From positions 186,001-250,000 of the forward strand of contig DATCKU010000073.1 in NCBI GenBank assembly GCA_036564245.1: DNA of 64,000 nt, written 5' to 3'. Each line of letters begins with the position of its first letter. Within the stretch, counting starts at the first letter, position 1. The position numbers and the translations under genes were made by a program. Below are positions 33,661 through 41,117 of the stretch, piece by piece. This DNA is from Thermasporomyces sp036564245 (GTDB lineage Bacteria; Actinomycetota; Actinomycetes; Propionibacteriales; Actinopolymorphaceae). Below the pieces are notes generated by a model that had not been told where the DNA came from, made no database searches, and was given only the letters and a program-made list of their open reading frames with translations.

Positions 33661-34752
33661 CTAACAGACGCGGTGCAACCAGCCGTGGGTGTCCTCGGCC
33701 CGGCCGTACTGGATGTCGAGGAGATGGTGCCGGATCCGCGTCGTCACCGGCCCGGCAGCTCCGTTCCCGATCTGCAGCGACCCGCCACGCCACTTCAGCA
33801 GACCGACCGGAGTCACCACAGCGGCCGTGCCGCAGGCGAAGACCTCCGCTATCCGGCCGCTCGCCACTCCATCACGCCATTCGGCGATGTCGATCCGCCG
33901 CTCCTCCACCTTGTGCCCCAGCCCGGTGGCGAGCGTGATGATCGACTCGCGGGTGACGCCTTCCAGGATCGTGCCGGTGAGCTCAGGCGTGATGATCAGG
34001 CCGTCGTCGTAGACGAAGTAGAGATTCATGCCGCCGAGTTCCTCGACCCAGCGCCGCTCCACCGCGTCGAGGAAGACCACCTGGTCGCACCCGTTGTCCG
34101 CCGCCTCTTGCTGGGCGATGAGACTCGCCGCATAGTTGCCTCCGCACTTGGCGGCACCCGTGCCTCCTTGCGCTGCCCGGGTGTATTCCTCGGAAACCCA
34201 GATGGAGACGGGTTTGACACCAGCCGCGAAGTACGACGCCGCAGGCGACGCGATGACCGCGAAGGTCACCTCCTTGGCCGGCCGCACCCCGAGGAAGACC
34301 TCGGAAGCGAACATGAACGGCCGCAGGTAGAGGCTCTTCTCCCCGCCGCTTGGCACCCACTCCCGGTCCGTCTGGACCAAAAGATCGAGCGCCGCCACGA
34401 AGTCGTCGACGCTGAGCTCGGGCAGCGCCATACGGTGTGCGGAACGTTGGAATCTCCGGGCATTCGCCTCTGGTCGGAACGTCCAGATCGATCCGTCGGG
34501 ATGTCGGTACGCCTTGAGGCCTTCGAAGATCTCCTGGGCGTAGTGGAGTACCGCCGTCGCGGGGTCGAGCTGAAGCGGACCATAGGGACGGAGTACGGCA
34601 TCATGCCAGCCCTCGGCTGGCGTCCAGGTCGCGGTAATCATGTGGTCGGTGAAATAGATCCCGAAACCCGGCTGCGCGAGAATCGCCTCGCGTTGCTCGA
34701 CCGGGGTGGGCGAGTCCGTGAGCTCACGGCGAAACTCCAGGCTTGCGGTCAT
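33661..34752 (-). CDS. ilvE: branched-chain amino acid aminotransferase
   Basis: A fold-type IV PLP enzyme of 363 residues that carries out the last step of valine, leucine and isoleucine synthesis. The motif TGAAKCGGNYAAS contains the PLP lysine, preceded by FMFASEVFLGVRPAKE. The EGVTRESIITLATGLG signature follows. It stands between the DUF397 gene and leuB on the same strand. Confidence 0.96.
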   Translation of the reverse strand: MTASLEFRRELTDSPTPVEQREAILAQPGFGIYFTDHMITATWTPAEGWHDAVLRPYGPLQLDPATAVLHYAQEIFEGLKAYRHPDGSIWTFRPEANARRFQRSAHRMALPELSVDDFVAALDLLVQTDREWVPSGGEKSLYLRPFMFASEVFLGVRPAKEVTFAVIASPAASYFAAGVKPVSIWVSEEYTRAAQGGTGAAKCGGNYAASLIAQQEAADNGCDQVVFLDAVERRWVEELGGMNLYFVYDDGLIITPELTGTILEGVTRESIITLATGLGHKVEERRIDIAEWRDGVASGRIAEVFACGTAAVVTPVGLLKWRGGSLQIGNGAAGPVTTRIRHHLLDIQYGRAEDTHGWLHRVC

Positions 34753-34863
34753 GGCAGCACCGTATCTGATCGTGGGATTGTGACAAGATGCGTCGACGAG
34801 ACGTCGACAAGACGCTGTGACCAGCTGAGCTGGCCGCTTGGGAGGGGAAAGGCGTGAGCGGGC

Positions 34864-35928
34864 TCAGCCCGCTACTCGAGCCGCGATCGCGTCGCCGATC
34901 TCGCTCGTCGTGCGCTCGGCCGCGGCCGGCTCGTGCGCGCGTACCTCGAGATCCGCGCGTACGGCATCCTCGATCCGCTGGGCAGCACCAGACGCACCCA
35001 GGTGGTCGAGGAGAAGCCCGGCCGAGAGGATCGTCGCGGTTGGATCGGCCTTGCCGGTGCCTGCGATGTCGGGGGCCGAGCCGTGCACCGGCTCGAACAT
35101 CGACGGCGCTGTGCGGTCCGGGTTGATGCACCCACTGGGTGCGAGCCCGATGCCACCGGTGACCGCCCCGGCAAGGTCGGTGATGATGTCGCCGAAGAGG
35201 TTGTCGGTGACGATGACGTCGAAGCGTTCCGGCTGGGTCACCATGGAGATCGTCGCGGCGTCGACGTGCAGATAGTCAACGGTGACGTCGGGGAACTCGG
35301 CGGCGGTTTCGTTCACGATCCGCGACCACAGACCGCCGGCGTGAACCAGCACGTTGGTCTTGTGCACCAACGTGAGGTGCTTGCGGCGCCGTTGCGCCCG
35401 ACGGAACGCGTCACGCACCACACGCTCCACGCCGAACGCGGTGTTGACGCTCACCTCGGTGGCGAGCTCGTGGCTCGTTCCCTTCCGGACGACTCCGCCG
35501 TTGCCGACGTAGGGGCCTTCGGTGCCTTCGCGTACGACCACGAAGTCGATGGGAGCGGTGGAGGCCAAAGGAGTGGGGACACCGGGATAGCTACGGGCCG
35601 GGCGCAGATTGACGTAGTGGTCGAACTCGAACCGCAACCGGAGCAGGAGACCACGCTCGAGCACACCGGACGGGAGCTTGGGATCACCTGGCTTACCGCC
35701 CACGGCTCCGAGCAGGATCGCGTCATGTGCGCGCAGCTCGGCGAGCACAGAGTCCGGCAGCACCTCACCTGTCGCGAGATAGCGCCCCGCGCCGAGGTCG
35801 TAGTGGGTGCTCTCCACCTTGATGTCGTAGGCCGGCGCGCATGCCTCGAGGACCTTCAGTGCCTCCGCCGTCACCTCGGGCCCGATGTAGTCACCAGGGA
35901 TCACCGCGAGCCGGATACTCTGCGCCAT
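34864..35928 (-). CDS. leuB: 3-isopropylmalate dehydrogenase
   Basis: Oxidatively decarboxylates 3-isopropylmalate, and the citramalate-derived analogue, using NAD. Starting MAQSIRLAVIPGD the protein has 354 residues. It contains LRPARSYPGV, VREGTEGPY, HKTNVLVHAGGLW, YLHVDAATI and the metal-binding VTDNLFGDIITDLA, then GSAPDIAG. One oddity: the conserved GDGIGPE at the N-terminus reads GDYIGPE. An ATG 12 bases earlier (35940) is an alternative start. A palindromic AT-rich site lies just upstream. Confidence 0.95.
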   Translation of the reverse strand: MAQSIRLAVIPGDYIGPEVTAEALKVLEACAPAYDIKVESTHYDLGAGRYLATGEVLPDSVLAELRAHDAILLGAVGGKPGDPKLPSGVLERGLLLRLRFEFDHYVNLRPARSYPGVPTPLASTAPIDFVVVREGTEGPYVGNGGVVRKGTSHELATEVSVNTAFGVERVVRDAFRRAQRRRKHLTLVHKTNVLVHAGGLWSRIVNETAAEFPDVTVDYLHVDAATISMVTQPERFDVIVTDNLFGDIITDLAGAVTGGIGLAPSGCINPDRTAPSMFEPVHGSAPDIAGTGKADPTATILSAGLLLDHLGASGAAQRIEDAVRADLEVRAHEPAAAERTTSEIGDAIAARVAG

Positions 35929-35960
35929 GCCGATCACCATAGCCTGGGTTGTCCGTATGT

Positions 35961-35985
35961 CGATACGATTATCTCGATATTCGAG
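35961..35985. promoter_or_regulatory. candidate operator upstream of leuB
   Basis: An unusually AT-rich stretch contains two TCGATA-like half-sites and the palindrome CTCGATATTCGAG (35973-35985). It lies 30-60 bases before the leuB start. The regulator is unknown. Confidence 0.4.
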
Positions 35986-36065
35986 CTAGTTTATGCGCAC
36001 ACGCCTGCAGATCTTGTCGGCCTGCGGTGCTTTCCCACAAGCTCGTGGACCGTGCAGGACGACGA

Positions 36066-36347
36066 TCACCCGTCGTGCCGATCGCGGTCGGCGAAGCCCT
36101 CCGCCGAGCGGTCCGCACCGGCAGGTTCGTACGCAGTGGTACGACCGCCGTTGTCCCGCCGGTCCAGGGCTTCCTGCAACGCCTGGTAGGCAAGTAGCCG
36201 AGCCGTTCCGGACCCGGTCCTCTTCTCGAACACGTCAGCTCCGTTGCTCTCGTCGATGCTCATGCGTACGTCGTTGGGGTCCACGTCGCCTGACGGACGG
36301 GCACGACGCACCGGCGCGTGCCACACGTCCGACCGACGTCGTGCCAC
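36066..36347 (-). CDS. small hypothetical protein
   Basis: A 93-residue frame with high third-position GC. The middle portion SIDESNGADVFEKRTGSGTARLLAYQALQEALDRR looks like a genuine helical protein. It starts at GTG without a ribosome binding site; the ATG at 36263 is an alternative. I do not recognise it. It lies in the 780-base space between leuB and the methyltransferase. Confidence 0.35.
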   Translation of the reverse strand: MARRRSDVWHAPVRRARPSGDVDPNDVRMSIDESNGADVFEKRTGSGTARLLAYQALQEALDRRDNGGRTTAYEPAGADRSAEGFADRDRHDG

Positions 36348-36622
36348 GGGGTCTTGGGGGCAGGCTGCGCTCTGCTGCGGGTTGATCGGCTAGATCGCTC
36401 GAGTCACCGATGGTCACCGCACCCGAGCCTGTCCGCGGATCGGAGGCCAGCAATGAACCGAACTCCGCAGCGAGGCGCCGGCCTGGTCAGCGGACCTCGC
36501 CGCGGCGACGAATGATGACCGAGAGCGCCGTGATCGCTCCTCGGAGACCACTCCCAGGGGATGCGGTGGTCGCTCCCCTGCTCGCGACGGCTGGAAACCT
36601 CATGACCCCGCCGAGAATAGTT

Positions 36623-36675
36623 GGACGTCCTAGCAGTTGTCTCGCCAGGCGAGGACTGGTCTCACATGTCGAGAC
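36623..36675. promoter_or_regulatory. palindrome cluster upstream of the methyltransferase
   Basis: Three inverted repeats follow one another: GGACGTCC (36623-36630), CTCGCCAGGCGAG (36641-36653) and GTCTC-ACATGTC-GAGAC (36659-36675). They end 42 bases before the ATG. They may be operators or RNA hairpins. Confidence 0.4.
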
Positions 36676-36717
36676 GGCCCAGCGTGAGGTGTACGACCTG
36701 ACGCAGGCTAGGTCGCC

Positions 36718-37284
36718 ATGAGCGCACCACCCGACCTACCCGACATCGTCGCGCGGGCTCACGACCTGTCTCGCCGACGTGGATTCGTGTCCTCCTGCCG
36801 AAACGAGACCGGGCGCCTGCTGGCGAGCCTCGCGGCCTCGCGCTCGGGAACCCTGGCTGAGTCTGGCACCGGTTGCGGGGTTGGTTCGGCCTGGCTGCGC
36901 AGCGGCATGCGCGAGGGAAGTCAGCTGATCACCGCCGAGCACGACTCGTCACTCGTCGAGGCGGTACGGGAGATCTTCGCGCAGGACAAGGCCGTGCAGG
37001 TGCTCGAGGCCGACTGGAAGGAGCTCGCGAACGAAGGACCGTTCTCACTGCTCTTCCTCGACGTGCGCGAGGCCAAGCGGGCTGGCCCTGACACGGCCGC
37101 GGACCTTGTCGAACCGGGCGGCGTCGTCGTGCTGGACGACTTCACGCCGAGCTCCACCTGGCCGCCCACATTCCAAGGGCGGGTCGACACGACGCGTCTG
37201 CAGTGGCTCACCGACCCGCGCTTCGTCACGACCGAGGTGATGGTCGCCACCGACGCGAGCGTCCTGATCGCGACCCGCAGGTGA
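36718..37284 (+). CDS. class I SAM-dependent (O-methyltransferase-like) protein
   Basis: A 188-residue protein with the SAM-binding motif ESGTGCGVGSAWL near residue 48, the acidic motif II ITAEHDSSL and LLFLDVREAKRAGPD. The layout resembles YrrM/caffeoyl-CoA type O-methyltransferases. The substrate is unknown. It is convergent with serA, 68 bases apart. Confidence 0.8.
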   Translation: MSAPPDLPDIVARAHDLSRRRGFVSSCRNETGRLLASLAASRSGTLAESGTGCGVGSAWLRSGMREGSQLITAEHDSSLVEAVREIFAQDKAVQVLEADWKELANEGPFSLLFLDVREAKRAGPDTAADLVEPGGVVVLDDFTPSSTWPPTFQGRVDTTRLQWLTDPRFVTTEVMVATDASVLIATRR

Positions 37285-37352
37285 CGGTGTAGGCGGGAAC
37301 GACGTCGACCGCCGGGATGTCGCAAACGGCAGACGACCGGATCGACTCGCCG

Positions 37353-39059
37353 TCAGTCCACGAGATCGATGGCCCGCACGTCCTGGGCGTCGATCTCGCG
37401 TGCGATCTCGTCCAACGCCGTCTGCGGGATCGCCGAGTCGACGGTCATCGCCACCAGCGCCTTGCCGCCCTTGCGGTCCCGGCTCACCTGCATGCCGGCG
37501 ATGTTGACCCCGGCTTCACCCAGGATCCGGCCCATGATGCCGATGACGCCCGGGCGGTCGACGTACTTCAACACCGCCATGTGCTCGGTGAGCTCGATCT
37601 CGATGTCGAAGCCCTCGACCTCCACCAGTCGCTCGGCATGCCGCGGACCGACCAGCGTGCCGCCGACCGATACCTGACGACCGCCGGCGAGCGTTCCACG
37701 CAGCGTGATGAGGTTCCGGAAGTCCGGGCTCTCCGGGTTGGTGAGCAGCCGAACCTCCACACCGCGCTCGGCGGCGAGCAACGGGACGTTGACGTACGAC
37801 ACCTGCTCCTCGACGACCGGTGCGAACGCACCCTTCAACGCAGCGAGCTCGAGCACCTTGACGTCGTAGTCGGTGATCTCCCCGCGCACCTCGACGTCCA
37901 GCTGCAACGGCACCTCGCCAGCGAGCGCAGTGAAGATGCGGCCCAGTTTCTCCGCCAGCGGGATGCCGGGGCGCACGTCTTCGGCGATGACGCCGCCCTG
38001 CACGTTCACCGCATCGGGAACGAGCTCGCCGGCGAGCGCGAGACGGACCGACCGGGCAACGGCAAGACCCGCCTTCTCCTGTGCCTCTTTCGTGCTCGCC
38101 CCTAGATGGGGTGTCGCCACGACGTTGTCGAGCTGCAGAAGTGGTGAGTCCGTGCACGGCTCGGTCGCGAAGACGTCGATGCCCGCTCCCGCTACCCGAC
38201 CTTCCTTCAACGAGACATAGAACGCGTGCTCGTCGACGATCCCACCACGGGCCGCATTGATGATGATGACTCCGGGCTTCACCTTCGCAAGCTCGGCTTC
38301 GCCCACGATGCCCACGGTCTCAGGTGTCTTGGGCAGGTGGACGCTGATGACGTCGCTCGAGGCAAGCAACTCGTCGAGCGGCACCAGGCGAACCCCCATC
38401 TGCGCTGCGCGGCCGGGCTGGACGTACGGATCGCAGGCGAGAACCTGCATGCCGAACGCTGCAAGGCGTTGTGCGACGAGGACACCGACCCGGCCGAGGC
38501 CAAGCACCCCCAGCGTCTTGCCGTGCAGCTCGACACCGGTGAACTTGCTGCGCTTCCACTCCCCCGACCGCAGGGACGCATGAGCTGCAGGGATTCGCCG
38601 AGCGACGGCAAGGAGCAGGCCGATGGTGTGCTCTGCCGCCGAGACGATGTTGGACTGTGGCGCGTTGACCACCATCACGCCGGCCTGGGTCGCGGCCTTG
38701 ACGTCGACGTTGTCCAGTCCCACACCCGCTCGGGCAACCACCTTGAGCCGTGGTGCGGCGGCCAGGACGTCGGCGTCCACCTTGGTCGCACTGCGGATGA
38801 GCAGCGCGTCGACGTCGCCGACCGCTTGGAGCAGAGCGGTGCGGTCGGCTCCGTTGCAGTACCGGATCTCGAAGTCCGGTCCCAACGCCTCGACCGTCGC
38901 CGACGAAAGCTCCTCGGCGATCAGGACGACCGGCTTGGGCGACGTTGGATGAGCCGCTGCGACATCGCCGGGATCGACGCCGGGTGAGGCGCCTACCGAG
39001 TCCGTAGCGCCCACCGTGTCCGTAGCACTGTCCGATGCGGCAGAAACCGTGGCGTCCAC
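37353..39059 (-). CDS. serA: D-3-phosphoglycerate dehydrogenase
   Basis: First enzyme of serine synthesis. The GTG at 39059 has GGAAGG eight bases upstream and gives 568 residues, about 40 more than the usual actinobacterial SerA. The extra N-terminus is Ser/Thr/Asp/Val-rich with repeats (TDTVGATDSVGA). Then come the catalytic domain (GVGLDNVDVKAAT), the NAD motif LGLGRVGVLVA, ARGGIVDEHAF and HLGASTKEAQ. The intervening ASB domain and the C-terminal ACT domain (VDRPGVIGIMGRILGEAGVN) mark the long, serine-regulated type. A 16-bp inverted repeat separates it from ilvC. Confidence 0.95.
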   Translation of the reverse strand: MDATVSAASDSATDTVGATDSVGASPGVDPGDVAAAHPTSPKPVVLIAEELSSATVEALGPDFEIRYCNGADRTALLQAVGDVDALLIRSATKVDADVLAAAPRLKVVARAGVGLDNVDVKAATQAGVMVVNAPQSNIVSAAEHTIGLLLAVARRIPAAHASLRSGEWKRSKFTGVELHGKTLGVLGLGRVGVLVAQRLAAFGMQVLACDPYVQPGRAAQMGVRLVPLDELLASSDVISVHLPKTPETVGIVGEAELAKVKPGVIIINAARGGIVDEHAFYVSLKEGRVAGAGIDVFATEPCTDSPLLQLDNVVATPHLGASTKEAQEKAGLAVARSVRLALAGELVPDAVNVQGGVIAEDVRPGIPLAEKLGRIFTALAGEVPLQLDVEVRGEITDYDVKVLELAALKGAFAPVVEEQVSYVNVPLLAAERGVEVRLLTNPESPDFRNLITLRGTLAGGRQVSVGGTLVGPRHAERLVEVEGFDIEIELTEHMAVLKYVDRPGVIGIMGRILGEAGVNIAGMQVSRDRKGGKALVAMTVDSAIPQTALDEIAREIDAQDVRAIDLVD

Positions 39060-39213
39060 GCGCTGCGTACCTTCCGTGCGTTCGAAAAGGAGGTAGCGGA
39101 TCTCTCCTCCGAGCACGGCTCTGGGCCCGGCGTCCGTGCTCAGGATAACCACGCCGAGCCGAGCTCCGCAGGCGAACCATCGTGGCCAGGCCGAGCTGTT
39201 ACCTGACCGACGT

Positions 39214-39294
39214 GACCACGGTCGGTGGGGGTTCGATACCCGGCCGGGCAAGCCGTGCCGCCCGCAAGGCGGTCATCACCCACCGACCGTGGTC
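39214..39294. repeat. 16-bp inverted repeat made of two intergenic motif copies
   Basis: GACCACGGTCGGTGGG (39214-39229) and CCCACCGACCGTGGTC (39279-39294) are perfect inverted arms separated by 49 bases. Both arms are copies of the 3'-end motif in opposite orientation. The element lies between the ilvC stop and serA and can form a long hairpin, perhaps a terminator. Confidence 0.75.
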
Positions 39295-39319
39295 GTTCGA
39301 AGGGACACGGAGCGAACGG

Positions 39320-40351
39320 TCAGTGCCGCGCCGCGGTCCCCTCCACGTAGTCGTCGTCGTGGCTTTTCACCCACGCCATGAGCTTGCGCAGGTCGCGACC
39401 GACCGCCTCGATGGGGTGCTGTTCTGCCTGCTGGCGGAACTTCGCGAACTCCGGACCTCCGGCATCCTGGTCGTCGATGAACCGCTTCGCGAACGAACCG
39501 TCCCGGATCTCGGCCAGCACCTCACGCATCCGCTGCTTCACGGACGCGTCGATGACTCGCGGACCCGAGACGTAGTCGCCGTACTCCGCCGTGTCCGAGA
39601 CCGACCAGCGCATCTTGGCGATGCCGCCTTCGTACATCAGGTCCACGATGAGCTTCAGCTCGTGCAGGCACTCGAAGTAGGCGACCTCGGGCTGGTAACC
39701 CGCCTCGGTGAGCGTCTCGAATGCGCTCTGGATCAGCGCGGTCACGCCACCGCAGAGGACGGTCTGCTCGCCGAAAAGGTCCGTCTCGGTCTCTTCGGTG
39801 AACGTCGTCTTGATTGCACCGGCCCGGGTGCCGCCGATGGCTTTGGCGTACGAAAGCGTCAACGGCCAGGCGCCTCCCGACGCGTCCTGCTCGACCGCCA
39901 CGAGGACGGGCACACCGCGACCCTCGTTGTACTCGCGCCGCACGAGGTGACCCGGGCCCTTCGGGGCGACCATGCAGACGTCGACGCCGGCGGGTGGCTT
40001 GATGTAGCCGAACCGGATGTTGAATCCGTGTCCGAAGAACAGCGCGTCACCGTCCACGAGGTTCGGTGCAATCGCCTCGCTGTACAGCTTGCGCTGCGCC
40101 GGGTCGGGTGCCAGGACGACGATGAGATCCGCCTCCTCGCAGGCCTCGGCTGGCGTCACGACGCGCAACCCCTCGGCCTCTGCCTTCGGTCGACTCTTGG
40201 AGCCTTCCGGAAGCCCTACCCGGACGTCGACACCGGAGTCACGCAGCGAAAGGGCATGGGCATGACCCTGGCTGCCGTACCCGAGGACGGCGACGCTTCG
40301 GCGTTGGACGATCGACAGGTCGGCGTCGTCGTCGTAGAACAGCTCTGCCAC
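39320..40351 (-). CDS. ilvC: ketol-acid reductoisomerase
   Basis: Converts acetolactate and acetohydroxybutyrate to dihydroxy acids using NADPH and Mg2+. The GTG at 40351 has AAGGAG six bases upstream and gives 343 residues. Motifs: VLGYGSQGHAHALSLRDSG, APKGPGHLVRREY, KTTFTEETETDLFGEQ and the C-terminal ECLHELKLIVDLMYEGG. This is the short class I form. It follows ilvB-ilvN. Confidence 0.97.
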   Translation of the reverse strand: MAELFYDDDADLSIVQRRSVAVLGYGSQGHAHALSLRDSGVDVRVGLPEGSKSRPKAEAEGLRVVTPAEACEEADLIVVLAPDPAQRKLYSEAIAPNLVDGDALFFGHGFNIRFGYIKPPAGVDVCMVAPKGPGHLVRREYNEGRGVPVLVAVEQDASGGAWPLTLSYAKAIGGTRAGAIKTTFTEETETDLFGEQTVLCGGVTALIQSAFETLTEAGYQPEVAYFECLHELKLIVDLMYEGGIAKMRWSVSDTAEYGDYVSGPRVIDASVKQRMREVLAEIRDGSFAKRFIDDQDAGGPEFAKFRQQAEQHPIEAVGRDLRKLMAWVKSHDDDYVEGTAARH

Positions 40352-40480
40352 GGATTTCTCCTTCGTACGTTGTCTGTGCTTGTCACTGACCACGCGTGGC
40401 GACCGGGCGCCTCCTGCAACACGTGTTCGTGCCTATGTCGGCGACCGCGCATCCGCCACGCGCAGTCGATCTCGGTCCAC

Positions 40481-41020
40481 TCATGCGGTGCTGCGTTCGG
40501 TCAGCCGATCGAGCGCACGCAGAGTACGGTCGGTGATCGAGCGGCCGCCGCGTCCGATCGCCACCATGCCCGACTGCACGAGCTCCTTGATGCCGAAGGG
40601 CTCGAGCACCCGCAGCATCGCCTCCAGCTTCTCGGCGTTGCCTGTCGCCTCGATCGTCACCGCGTCGGGTGCGACGTCGACGACCTTGGCGCGGAAGAGC
40701 TGCACCGTCTCCAGCACGCTTCCTCGGGTCTGCGCGTCGGCCTTCACCTTGACGAGCATCAGTTCGCGCTGGACGGACGTGCTGGGGTCGAGCTCCACGA
40801 TCTTGATGACGTTGATCAGCTTGTTGAGCTGCTTGGTGACCTGCTCCAACGGGAGGTCTTCCACGTTGACCACGATCGTCATCCGCGAGATCTCAGGATG
40901 CTCGGTCGGTCCGACCGCCAGCGAGTCGATGTTGAAGCCGCGCCGGGAGAACAGGCCGGCGATCCGCGCGAGGACGCCCGGCTTGTTCTCCACCAACACG
41001 GACAGGGTGTGACGGGACAC
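40481..41020 (-). CDS. ilvN: acetolactate synthase small (regulatory) subunit
   Basis: A 179-residue ACT-domain protein that binds valine and controls IlvB. Starting at GTG 41020 (AAAGGA upstream) it reads MSRHTLSVLVENKPGVLARI. RRGFNIDSLAVGPTEHPEISRM and the C-terminal MVAIGRGG follow the family. It lies about 100 bases after ilvB. Confidence 0.96.
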   Translation of the reverse strand: MSRHTLSVLVENKPGVLARIAGLFSRRGFNIDSLAVGPTEHPEISRMTIVVNVEDLPLEQVTKQLNKLINVIKIVELDPSTSVQRELMLVKVKADAQTRGSVLETVQLFRAKVVDVAPDAVTIEATGNAEKLEAMLRVLEPFGIKELVQSGMVAIGRGGRSITDRTLRALDRLTERSTA

Positions 41021-41064
41021 GTTGTCGTTCCTTTCGCACGATGTACGCAAGCCTCTCAGGTCCC

Positions 41065-41106
41065 GCGATGACCACTGTGTGGAGCCCACCCACGCCTGGT
41101 CATTGC
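41065..41106. repeat. inverted pair of intergenic motif copies between ilvB and ilvN
   Basis: GCGATGACCA (41065-41074) and TGGTCATTGC (41097-41106) are near-perfect inverted arms, with G-rich/C-rich bases between that also pair. It lies just after the ilvB stop, where a hairpin could reduce or process the downstream message. Confidence 0.6.
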
Positions 41107-41117
41107 GGTCGGGGCAC

